From an uncultured Selenomonadales bacterium (GTDB taxonomy: Bacteria; Bacillota; Negativicutes; Selenomonadales; Selenomonadaceae): DNA of 7,906 bases. Under the pieces are notes generated by a model. It did not search any database, was not told where the DNA came from, and saw only the letters and a list, made by a program, of their open reading frames with translations. This document shows positions 1 through 5,887 of the stretch, in pieces. Position 1 is the stretch's first letter; each line of letters starts with the position of its first letter. The stretch covers positions 1 through 7,906 of the forward strand of contig CAMVAG010000100.1 in the NCBI GenBank assembly GCA_947165405.1, written 5' to 3'. A program made the position numbers and the translations under genes.

Positions 1-1
1 C

Positions 2-42
2 AAAAAAATTATCCTCCGCAATCCGTTTGGACTGTGGAGGAT
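2..42 (-). terminator. Rho-independent terminator after tsf
   Basis: Read on the minus strand, a 14-position stem (ATCCTCC arm at 42-36 pairing with GGAGGAT at 17-11, extended inward with one A-C mismatch and one G-T wobble) closes an AAAC loop and is followed by a run of seven Ts (positions 8-2). It begins 20 bp past the tsf stop codon, so it ends the rpsB-tsf transcript. The plus-strand copy of the stem is also followed by a T-rich run (42-50), so it could stop convergent transcription as well. Confidence 0.93.
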
Positions 43-62
43 TTTTTATTCGTGATTAAGTT

Positions 63-932
63 TTACATGCCGGCTTGAGCTGCAACTTCCGCCGCAAAGT
101 CGACTTCTTTTTTCTCGATACCTTCGCCGAGCTGCCAGCGAGTAAATCTCAAAACTTTTTCGCCGCCGAGAATGTCTTTGACGGTCTTTTCATTGTCTTT
201 AACAAAAATCTGTTCGACGAGGCAAACTTCCTTATAAAATTTGTTGATGCGTCCCATGACCATCTTCTCGACGATTTTTTCGGGCTTGCCTTCTTCAAGA
301 GCCTGCTTGCGAAGAACTTCTTTTTCGTGTTCAAGTTCGGAAGCGTCGACGCCTGCGCGGTCAACTGCGGAAGGATTGGCCGCCGCGATTTGCATTGCAA
401 TATCTTTGCCGAGTTGATCGGAGCCACCTGTCATTTCGACGATAACACCGATTTTGCCGCCCATGTGAATGTAAGTCGTGAGCTTGCCTTCGGTCTCGTA
501 GGTGACGAAACGACGAATCGAAATTTTTTCGCCGATAGTCGCGGTCGCTTCGGTGACGAGGTCTGAAACTTTTTTGCCGTCGATAACGCTGTCATTGAGC
601 GCGTCGAGGTCGGCGGGCTTGGTCGCGGCGATGTGTTCGATAACTTTTTTCTCAAGCGCACGGAAATTTTCATTGTTGGCAGTGAAGTCGGTTTCGCAGT
701 TGACTTCGAGGAGGACACCTGTCTTGCCGTCTTTGGAAACGTAAGCGGCAACGGCACCTTCAGCCGCGATTCGTCCGGACTTCTTGGCGGCTTTGGCGAT
801 ACCTTTTTCGCGCAGCCAGTCGATAGCTTTTTGCATATCGCCGTCGGTCGCCGTCAAAGCCTTCTTGCAATCCATCATGCCCGCGCCGGTTCTTTCGCGC
901 AGTTCCTTAACAGTCTTAGCACTAATAGCCAT
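63..932 (-). CDS. tsf: Translation elongation factor Ts
   Basis: EF-Ts is the cytoplasmic guanine nucleotide exchange factor that recycles EF-Tu-GDP to EF-Tu-GTP during translation. The 289-residue product is of normal length. The N-terminal UBA-like helical domain (about residues 1-55) carries the family signature LRERTGAGMMDCKKAL. The TDF motif that contacts the EF-Tu nucleotide site is at residues 81-83 (CETDFTANNE), and the dimerisation/core domain follows, with MQIAAANPSAV near residue 181. The ATG start at 932 has a GAGGTGA-type ribosome binding site at 938-944. The gene lies 16 bp downstream of rpsB, the usual bacterial pairing, and is co-transcribed with it from the promoter at 1771-1799. 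Its codon choice is GC-richer and more uniform than that of the accessory genes, as expected for a highly expressed protein. The identification is secure. Confidence 0.98.
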   Translation of the reverse strand: MAISAKTVKELRERTGAGMMDCKKALTATDGDMQKAIDWLREKGIAKAAKKSGRIAAEGAVAAYVSKDGKTGVLLEVNCETDFTANNENFRALEKKVIEHIAATKPADLDALNDSVIDGKKVSDLVTEATATIGEKISIRRFVTYETEGKLTTYIHMGGKIGVIVEMTGGSDQLGKDIAMQIAAANPSAVDRAGVDASELEHEKEVLRKQALEEGKPEKIVEKMVMGRINKFYKEVCLVEQIFVKDNEKTVKDILGGEKVLRFTRWQLGEGIEKKEVDFAAEVAAQAGM

Positions 933-948
933 TTATTTCACCTCAAAA

Positions 949-1668
949 TTATTCTTCGTTCTCTTCGGACGCTTCGGCAATTTCCGCGCCCTCTTTGCCT
1001 TCGAGCATGGCGTCGGCAATTTTCGCCGTCAAAAGTTTCACGGCACGAATCGCGTCGTCATTGCCGGGAATAACGTAATCAATTTCGTCGGGGTCGCAGT
1101 TGGTATCGACAATCGCAACAATCGGGATACCGAGCTTGCGGGCTTCGGCGACGGCAATGCGTTCCTTGCGCGGGTCGACGACGAACAATGCGCCGGGCAA
1201 CTTGGTCATTTCTTTAATGCCGCCGAGATATTTTTCGAGACGCGCCATTTCGTGGCGGAGCTGCATGACTTCCTTTTTGGTAAGGACTTCAAACGTTCCG
1301 TCCTGTTCCATTGTTTCCAGCTCTTTGAGGCGATTGATACGCTTTTGAATTGTTTGGAAGTTGGTGAGCATGCCGCCGAGCCAACGCTCATTGACGAAGA
1401 ATTGACCTGCGCGGACAGCCTCTTCCTTGACTGCCTCTTGAGCCTGCTTCTTTGTGCCGACGAACAAAATCGCTTTGCCTTCTTCGGCGACGGAGCGGAC
1501 GAAGTTGTAAGCCTCGTCGACTTTGCGAACGGTCTTTTGCAAATCGATAATGTAAATGCCGTTGCGTTCGGTGAAGATGTAGCGCGCCATTTTCGGGTTC
1601 CAACGACGCGTTTGATGACCGAAGTGCACGCCCGCTTCCAAAAGCTGTTTCATTGAGATAACTGCCAT
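949..1668 (-). CDS. rpsB: Small ribosomal subunit protein uS2
   Basis: Ribosomal protein S2 binds late to the 30S subunit at the head-body junction and is needed for S1 binding and initiation. The 239-residue product starts with the diagnostic block LLEAGVHFGHQTRRWNPKM and continues with YIFTERNGIYIIDLQKT, LFVGTKKQAQ, and the later PGALFVVDPRKE and PIVAIVDTNCDP signatures. The C-terminus is the usual acidic tail (EIAEASEENEE). The ATG at 1668 is preceded by AGGAGG at 1682-1677, eight bases upstream. It is the first gene of an rpsB-tsf operon with its own promoter overlapping the end of truB and a leader of about 95 nt. In Escherichia coli S2 represses its own operon through the rpsB leader. 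Whether that holds here is inference. Confidence 0.98.
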   Translation of the reverse strand: MAVISMKQLLEAGVHFGHQTRRWNPKMARYIFTERNGIYIIDLQKTVRKVDEAYNFVRSVAEEGKAILFVGTKKQAQEAVKEEAVRAGQFFVNERWLGGMLTNFQTIQKRINRLKELETMEQDGTFEVLTKKEVMQLRHEMARLEKYLGGIKEMTKLPGALFVVDPRKERIAVAEARKLGIPIVAIVDTNCDPDEIDYVIPGNDDAIRAVKLLTAKIADAMLEGKEGAEIAEASEENEE

Positions 1669-1764
1669 TTGAAATTCCTCCTGTTTTTCTTTCGTGAGGC
1701 ATTTGCGCGCCGATTAACCGATTGGCACAGGTCGACGCTCCGCCTCGCGTGAATTTGTTAAACG
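1669..1764 (-). promoter_or_regulatory. rpsB-tsf mRNA leader, possibly structured
   Basis: This is the segment between the predicted transcription start (about 1764) and the rpsB start codon. It can fold: CGCGAGGC at 1749-1742 pairs with GCCTCACG at 1700-1693 with one mismatch in eight positions. Inside that, GCC at 1726-1724 can pair with GGC at 1711-1709, enclosing a repeated AATCGG. The single-stranded AGGAGG ribosome binding site follows at 1682-1677. A structured leader suits autoregulation by S2, which is documented in gammaproteobacteria, but I recognise no known leader family here and no conservation data are available. Confidence 0.35.
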
Positions 1765-1770
1765 CGGCGC

Positions 1771-1799
1771 ATTATATCACAAGAATTTTTCGGCGGCAA
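1771..1799 (-). promoter_or_regulatory. Sigma-70-type promoter for rpsB-tsf
   Basis: On the minus strand a perfect -10 box TATAAT (1776-1771) is preceded by TGA (1779-1777), giving the extended -10 form TGnTATAAT. A -35-like TTGCCG (1799-1794, four of six matches to TTGACA) lies exactly 17 bp upstream. The TGA of the extended -10 is also the truB stop codon, so the promoter is embedded in the truB 3' end. Predicted transcription start is near 1764. It separates the highly expressed rpsB-tsf pair from the upstream operon. Confidence 0.8.
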
Positions 1800-2652
1800 G
1801 ATTTATTTTCGACGACCGAAGTTCGCCGCGCTCAATCCTCCCGACGCCCAAAAATTTTCCGCCCGAAATGATTCGCAAAAATTTTTCATCGGGCGCGTTA
1901 ATCGTCGTCGGCAAACCGTTCATGAAGGCGCGAATTCTTTTTTCGTCAAGTTCAAAGCTCGGCAAGTGTTTCAAACAATTTTCAATCGGCAAGAGGCAAT
2001 CCTCTCCGAATTTTTTTATCTCGTCAAGCGTCAAAGAATTTTTTAAATCAAAGTCGCCGACGCGAAGCCGAATCAAATTTTTCAGCGTCGCGGGCAAGTT
2101 CAGCCGTTCGCCCAAGTCAATCGCCAAGCTCCTGATGTAAGTGCCCTTGCTGCAATCAATTTCAATCGTCGCCGAATTTTTTTCAAAGCCGATAAGCTCC
2201 AGCCGAAAAATTTTCACGAGCCTGCGCGGCATGTCAAATTCAAAATTTTTTCTTGCGAGGTCGTAAGCTTTGCGCCCGTGAATTTTTATCGCGGAAAATT
2301 TCGGCGGCGTCTGCTCAATTTCTCCGATAAAATTTTTCAAAGCCGCGTTGAGTTCGTCAGCCGTCGGCATATGAAAATTTTCTGCGCGGGAAATAATTTC
2401 GCCTTCGAGGTCGCCGCTGTCCGTCGCAATGCCGAATAAAATTTCAGCGCGATAGCTTTTGTCGCAGTCGGCAAGGTATTCGATGAATTTCGTCGCCCGA
2501 TTAATCGCAATCGGCAAGACGCCCGAAGCTTGCGGGTCGAGGGTGCCGGCGTGCCCGACTTTGCGCGTAGAAAAAATCCTCCGAACATGATTAACCGCGT
2601 CGTGGCTCGTCATGCCCGAAGGTTTGTTGAGATTTATAAAACCGTCTTTCAT
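1777..2652 (-). CDS. truB: tRNA pseudouridine(55) synthase TruB
   Basis: TruB isomerises U55 in the T-psi-C loop of elongator tRNAs to pseudouridine. The 291-residue product has the family motifs in order: GFINLNKPSGMTSHD near the start (motif I), then VGHAGTLDPQASGVLP with the catalytic aspartate at D39, then KSYRAEILFGIATDSGDLEG, then SKGTYIRSLAIDLG. A PUA-like C-terminal segment (about 235-291) ends with a shortened FLRIISGGKFLGVGRI strand pattern. I chose the ATG at 2652 because homology begins there. The frame stays open ten codons further to a TTG at 2682, but those codons are only 7-bp repeats. No Shine-Dalgarno is visible before 2652, because the repeat block abuts the start codon. 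It follows nrnA, as in many Firmicute nusA-infB-rbfA-nrnA-truB clusters, but the usual ribF/rpsO do not follow. Confidence 0.95.
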   Translation of the reverse strand: MKDGFINLNKPSGMTSHDAVNHVRRIFSTRKVGHAGTLDPQASGVLPIAINRATKFIEYLADCDKSYRAEILFGIATDSGDLEGEIISRAENFHMPTADELNAALKNFIGEIEQTPPKFSAIKIHGRKAYDLARKNFEFDMPRRLVKIFRLELIGFEKNSATIEIDCSKGTYIRSLAIDLGERLNLPATLKNLIRLRVGDFDLKNSLTLDEIKKFGEDCLLPIENCLKHLPSFELDEKRIRAFMNGLPTTINAPDEKFLRIISGGKFLGVGRIERGELRSSKINLAAEKFL

Positions 2653-2680
2653 AATGCGTAATGCGCAATGCGTAATGCGC
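2653..2680. repeat. Four tandem 7-bp repeats abutting truB start
   Basis: Four consecutive heptamers of form AATGCGY (alternating T and C at the last base) run from 2653 to 2680 on the plus strand, making also two copies of a 14-bp unit. They directly touch the truB start codon and occupy the place where its ribosome binding site would be. An A/T run (2681-2696) separates them from a second heptamer block. Similar heptamer arrays occur between genes in various bacteria. I know of no established function. Confidence 0.85.
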
Positions 2681-2696
2681 AATTAAAATTTTTTTT

Positions 2697-2731
2697 CATT
2701 CCCAATTCCTCATTCCTCATTCCTAATTCCT
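2697..2731. repeat. Five tandem 7-bp repeats at the nrnA 3' end
   Basis: Five consecutive heptamers of form MATTCCY (CATTCCC, AATTCCT, CATTCCT twice, AATTCCT) fill 2697-2731, with a partial sixth at 2732-2735. The nrnA stop codon (2732-2730) lies in the array. Read on the minus strand the unit is AATKRGG, resembling the AATGCGY unit of the block at 2653-2680 in opposite orientation, so the two blocks form a loose inverted pair around an A/T-rich core. Confidence 0.85.
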
Positions 2732-3674
2732 AATTGTTAAAAGCCTCGCCGATTGCCGCAACCAAAATTTTTTCTGCCTCGTCAAGTGTCGTCTTGAGTG
2801 TGCAACCCGCCGCCCGAATGTGTCCGCCGCCGCCGAGCTTTGCCGCAATCTTCGACACGTCAACGCCCTTTGACCTCATGCTCACGCGACAAAAATTCGG
2901 AGCCTTTTCCGTGATAAGAAATGCAACGTCGACAGTCTCAATCACGCGAATTTCATCGATAAAGCCTTCCGTCGAGTCAAAAGTTTTCGCGGTCGCGTGG
3001 TCGAGAATCATGCCGGCAACTTTATCGCCGTAAAACATTTTCAGCGAATTCAAAGCTGCACTCAAGCCGCGCACTTCCGCCAAAGATTTACTCTCAAGCT
3101 GTTCGGAAATAAAATTCGGACTCACGCCGCAACGAATCAATTCGGAGGCAACGGCAAGAGTTTCGGCGCGGGTGTTTGAAAATTGGAAAAAGCCGGTGTC
3201 GGTCGCCAAGCCGGTGTAAAGACACGTGGCAATTTCGGGCGTGATTGTCGCGTCGAGTTCGCGGGCAAGCTTGAAAACGATTTCGCAAGTCGCGGCGGCT
3301 TTTGTCTCAACGTAGAGTTCGACGCCCTCGCCTTTGTTTGTGACGTGGTGGTCGATATTCAAAATCGGCGCGTCGGTTAAATTTTTTACGTTGCCGAGCC
3401 TGTCAATCGAAGTGTCAAGGACAATCATCAAATCCGCATCGAATTTTTCTCCGTCAACGGGTCGCCGAATCTCCTCGAAGTGAGGCAGTGCGTGCAAATT
3501 TTTTCTTACCGTGTCGTCGATAAAAATCTGCGCGGACTTGCCGAGTGATTGAAGCATTTGCATTAGTGCCAGCGTCGAACCGATTGCGTCGCCGTCGGGC
3601 TGCACGTGAGCCGTTATCAAAATTTTATTCGCGGCTTTGATTTTCTCCGCCGCCTCCTTGAGCGTTATCAACAT
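2730..3674 (-). CDS. nrnA: DHH/DHHA1 phosphoesterase, NrnA-type nanoRNase/pAp phosphatase
   Basis: Family members degrade oligoribonucleotides of a few bases and dephosphorylate 3'-phosphoadenosine 5'-phosphate in the cytoplasm, using two Mn ions. The 314-residue product shows motif I HVQPDGDAIGS (H23, D27, D29), motif II MIVLDTSID (D87), the DHH triad at 108-110 (NIDHHVTN), motif IV GLATDTGFFQ (D159) and the DHHA1 glycine motif KLGGGGHIRAAGC (281-291). All the expected metal ligands are present. The ATG at 3674 is chosen because homology starts at LKEAAEKIKAANKILITAH; a purine stretch GGAAGGGG (about 3691-3684) can serve as ribosome binding site. The gene begins 50 bp inside the end of rbfA, so the two are probably translationally coupled. 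The frame is open further up to 3749, but that extension duplicates rbfA coding sequence. Which of the two activities dominates cannot be told from sequence. Confidence 0.93.
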   Translation of the reverse strand: MLITLKEAAEKIKAANKILITAHVQPDGDAIGSTLALMQMLQSLGKSAQIFIDDTVRKNLHALPHFEEIRRPVDGEKFDADLMIVLDTSIDRLGNVKNLTDAPILNIDHHVTNKGEGVELYVETKAAATCEIVFKLARELDATITPEIATCLYTGLATDTGFFQFSNTRAETLAVASELIRCGVSPNFISEQLESKSLAEVRGLSAALNSLKMFYGDKVAGMILDHATAKTFDSTEGFIDEIRVIETVDVAFLITEKAPNFCRVSMRSKGVDVSKIAAKLGGGGHIRAAGCTLKTTLDEAEKILVAAIGEAFNN

Positions 3675-4026
3675 TTTTATTTTCCCCTTCCACTTGCAAC
3701 AAAAGCTTTTGAATGTGGTCGCCGTAGTCAAGCGAGGTATCAAGCGCAAAAGAAATTTCGGGCGTGAATCTCAAACGAACTCTCTGCCCGATTTCGCGGC
3801 GAATAAATCCCAATGCGCTGTTCAATCCTTCAAGAGAACTTTTGACTTGTTCCTCGCCGCCCATCACACTGACATAAATTTTCGCCTCGCGCAGGTCACC
3901 CGTCATTTCGACATCCGTCACCGTCACGAATCCGATTCGCGGGTCTTTGAGCTCCTTCAAAAGCATTTTGCTCATTTCCTGCTTGATAAGTTCCTGAAGT
4001 TTTTCTATCCGAAGTTGCTTCGCCAT
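3625..4026 (-). CDS. rbfA: 30S ribosome-binding factor RbfA
   Basis: RbfA is a small KH-fold protein that binds immature 30S subunits and helps maturation of the 16S rRNA 5' end, especially in the cold. The 133-residue product has the typical pattern: RIEKLQELIKQEMSKML at the N-terminus, LKDPRIGFVTVTDVEMTGDL (the classic motif) at about 25-44, AKIYVSVMG, LNSALGFIRREIGQRVRLRFTPE-type helix and strand, and DTSLDYGDHI near residue 100. The start is set by GGAGGA at 4038-4033, six bases before the ATG. The frame is open to 4173, but that stretch is inside the upstream radical SAM gene. The last 17 or so codons overlap nrnA and give a low-complexity tail (GGGGENQSRE). It lies 19 bp downstream of the radical SAM gene rather than after infB, its commonest neighbour. 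Confidence 0.95.
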   Translation of the reverse strand: MAKQLRIEKLQELIKQEMSKMLLKELKDPRIGFVTVTDVEMTGDLREAKIYVSVMGGEEQVKSSLEGLNSALGFIRREIGQRVRLRFTPEISFALDTSLDYGDHIQKLLLQVEGENKNVDNAQGGGGENQSRE

Positions 4027-4032
4027 TTTTAA

Positions 4033-4038
4033 TCCTCC
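4033..4038 (-). promoter_or_regulatory. Ribosome binding site deciding the rbfA start
   Basis: GGAGGA lies six bases upstream of the ATG at 4026 and between the radical SAM stop codon (4048-4046) and that ATG. It fixes the rbfA start against the longer open frame reaching to 4173. Confidence 0.85.
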
Positions 4039-4045
4039 AAAAATT

Positions 4046-5887
4046 TTAACGTCGTATCTTGTAAAATTCCAACAGCTCGCGAATTTTTTCCGACTCAAGG
4101 TCGCCAATATCTTTATCGGAAAATTTATTCGCCTCAATAATTTTTTTCGCCAAAGTTCGTTCGTCGTCGTCAAGTGCCAAAAATTTTTCGCGCCAAGTCT
4201 CCGTCAAAGTCTCCTCGTACCTCATGCGGTAGATTATAAAAGTTTCGGGCATGTAAAGCAATTCTTTGAACTCGTCAAGATTTTTCCCGAAAGCCTTTTC
4301 AAAAAATTCTCGTCCGCGCCCGACTTTACCTTTCGTCGCGTTGATTATCGCCTGAATCGCCCGAATAAATTTTTTATTCCAATGCCGCCCGATATAATCG
4401 CGATTGCGAAAAAATTTCCGGTCGTCAATCGGGCAATACTTCATCGGGAAAGAATAAATCGCAACGTCAAGCTCCTCGCACAAGTCAATGTTTATCCTCA
4501 AGCGATTGTAAAAATCTTCGGGCGTGTCAAAAAAATTGTACAGCAGATAATTCGACAGGTCGCGCACGCCGTACTTCGCCGCAAGCCGAATCGCCCGCTC
4601 ATAAATTTCACGCTGCTCAATGTGGTCGAAGGCAATGCGCATGGGATGAATATTCAATTCGGCAAGCCGCGCCATTTTTTTTTCGTCAAGCAATCGGGCA
4701 TCAAGCCCTTGATTGAAATCGACGTAGCGGACAAGATTTTTGTGCTTGAAATATTTTTCAAAGAGCGGGCGAACAAATTCATCAAGCTCAAAAATTTTTT
4801 CTTTGGTCGCGCTTGAAACACTCAACAAAAATTTTTCCTCGCGCCGCAAATAAAATTCGCCCGCCAAATTTTCGGGAAGCTTTCTTTCCAACTCGTCATA
4901 GAGGTGAATCATTTTCTTCAGATAAGCGCGGTCGTTGAAAGCCTCGCGCAGATTTTTCAAAGTGATTGCGTATTCGTCGGGCGGCAGATAATTCGCGCCC
5001 TTCCCGAAGCCGCAAGCTTTTATCTCGTCGATAATCTCATCAAATTTTTTCGAGGCGAGGACGTTGTTATCCATCAGCAAAAGATTTCTCTTCGCGCCGA
5101 ATTGATTTTCCGTGTGCTTGAGCTGCTCAAAAATTTTCACGTGGTCTTTGTATTCCGGCTCAAGTCGGCTCACCGCGCAGAAGGTGCACTTGCGAATACA
5201 ACCGCGCGTCGTGTAAGTCAGATAGGCGTCGGCGGCGGGATATTTATAATCGATTTCGTCGAGGATTGAATAATCGGGCGGCAAGGTGTCAATGATAACG
5301 TCGTCTTGCTTGCCCAAATCGTCGGGCTTGTCCAAAAGTCCTTCATGCGGTTTGATGCCCGTCGCCTCCTCAAAAAATTTCGGGACGAGCGTCGCCGCCA
5401 CTCCTCCGACAAAAATTTTTCCTCCGTCAGCCAAAAATTTTTTCGCGTAGTTTATCGTGCGGACGGTCTCATCAAAATAAAACGTGAACAGCGAATTGAC
5501 GCAGATAATATCGAACGTCGGGAAGTCTTCGTCTTTAAAGCGACGATGAATTTTTTTCAAGCTGTACTCGTAAAAAAAATCCTCCTCGCCCATGAATTCG
5601 AGCAGAGAATTTTTCCCCGTCTTTATGAACTCCAACAAAGATTTTTCATAGCGATAAAATTTTTGAGCGGCGTCGTTCACTTCCGGCTTGAAGAGATTTT
5701 GGCTGTCGACCTCGCCGTAAAAAAATTCCTCAAGCAACAACCTCGCGGCAAAAGTTTTCAAGTCACCCTTGAAAAACCTCACGTCGTCTTTGCACACACT
5801 CCGAAAATACGTCGCAAGTTTCATCAAGTTGGCGGGAATGTATTTGTTCTTGTAGTTCGGCTCTATCAGCAAGACGCGGCGGCTCAT
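4046..5887 (-). CDS. Radical SAM protein with N-terminal B12-binding-like domain, function unknown
   Basis: The 613-residue product begins RVLLIEPNYKNKYIPANL, the opening strand and loop common in B12-binding/radical SAM proteins, followed by a Rossmann-like region up to about residue 200 (DIICVNSLFTF; KIFVGGVAATLVP near 157-169). The radical SAM cluster motif is TRGCIRKCTFC with C230, C234 and C237 (CxxxCxxC), expected to bind a [4Fe-4S] cluster that cleaves S-adenosylmethionine. NLLLMDNNVLAS (268-279), VDFNQGLDARLL (389-400) and SNYLLYNFFDTPEDF (445-459) fit later barrel strands. I see no DxHxxG cobalamin ligand motif, so B12 binding is doubtful. The charged C-terminal part (about 500-613) has no motif I recognise. 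The ATG overlaps the inferred natural stop of the Hsp90-like gene as ATGA, with GAGGTG eight bases upstream, so coupled translation is likely. The substrate is unknown. It may belong to the upstream module or be a passenger. Confidence 0.85.
   Translation of the reverse strand: MSRRVLLIEPNYKNKYIPANLMKLATYFRSVCKDDVRFFKGDLKTFAARLLLEEFFYGEVDSQNLFKPEVNDAAQKFYRYEKSLLEFIKTGKNSLLEFMGEEDFFYEYSLKKIHRRFKDEDFPTFDIICVNSLFTFYFDETVRTINYAKKFLADGGKIFVGGVAATLVPKFFEEATGIKPHEGLLDKPDDLGKQDDVIIDTLPPDYSILDEIDYKYPAADAYLTYTTRGCIRKCTFCAVSRLEPEYKDHVKIFEQLKHTENQFGAKRNLLLMDNNVLASKKFDEIIDEIKACGFGKGANYLPPDEYAITLKNLREAFNDRAYLKKMIHLYDELERKLPENLAGEFYLRREEKFLLSVSSATKEKIFELDEFVRPLFEKYFKHKNLVRYVDFNQGLDARLLDEKKMARLAELNIHPMRIAFDHIEQREIYERAIRLAAKYGVRDLSNYLLYNFFDTPEDFYNRLRINIDLCEELDVAIYSFPMKYCPIDDRKFFRNRDYIGRHWNKKFIRAIQAIINATKGKVGRGREFFEKAFGKNLDEFKELLYMPETFIIYRMRYEETLTETWREKFLALDDDERTLAKKIIEANKFSDKDIGDLESEKIRELLEFYKIRR

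Noticed and set aside
784..1656. Long plus-strand open frame of 290 codons opposite tsf and rpsB
   Set aside because: It is antisense to two certain, highly conserved genes, has no ribosome binding site or family motif, and arises from their codon bias.
2653..2682. Upstream TTG start adding ten residues to TruB
   Set aside because: The extra codons are pure heptamer repeat and TruB homology begins at the ATG at 2652.
2653..2735. Heptamer arrays as a CRISPR array
   Set aside because: The units are 7 bp and contiguous, with no spacers and no cas genes nearby.
4027..4173. Upstream start adding 49 residues to RbfA
   Set aside because: That stretch is radical SAM coding sequence; GGAGGA at 4038-4033 fixes the start at 4026.
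4046..5887. Radical SAM protein as a prokaryotic viperin
   Set aside because: It is far too long, has a B12-like N-terminal domain and shows none of the viperin-specific motifs beyond the general CxxxCxxC.
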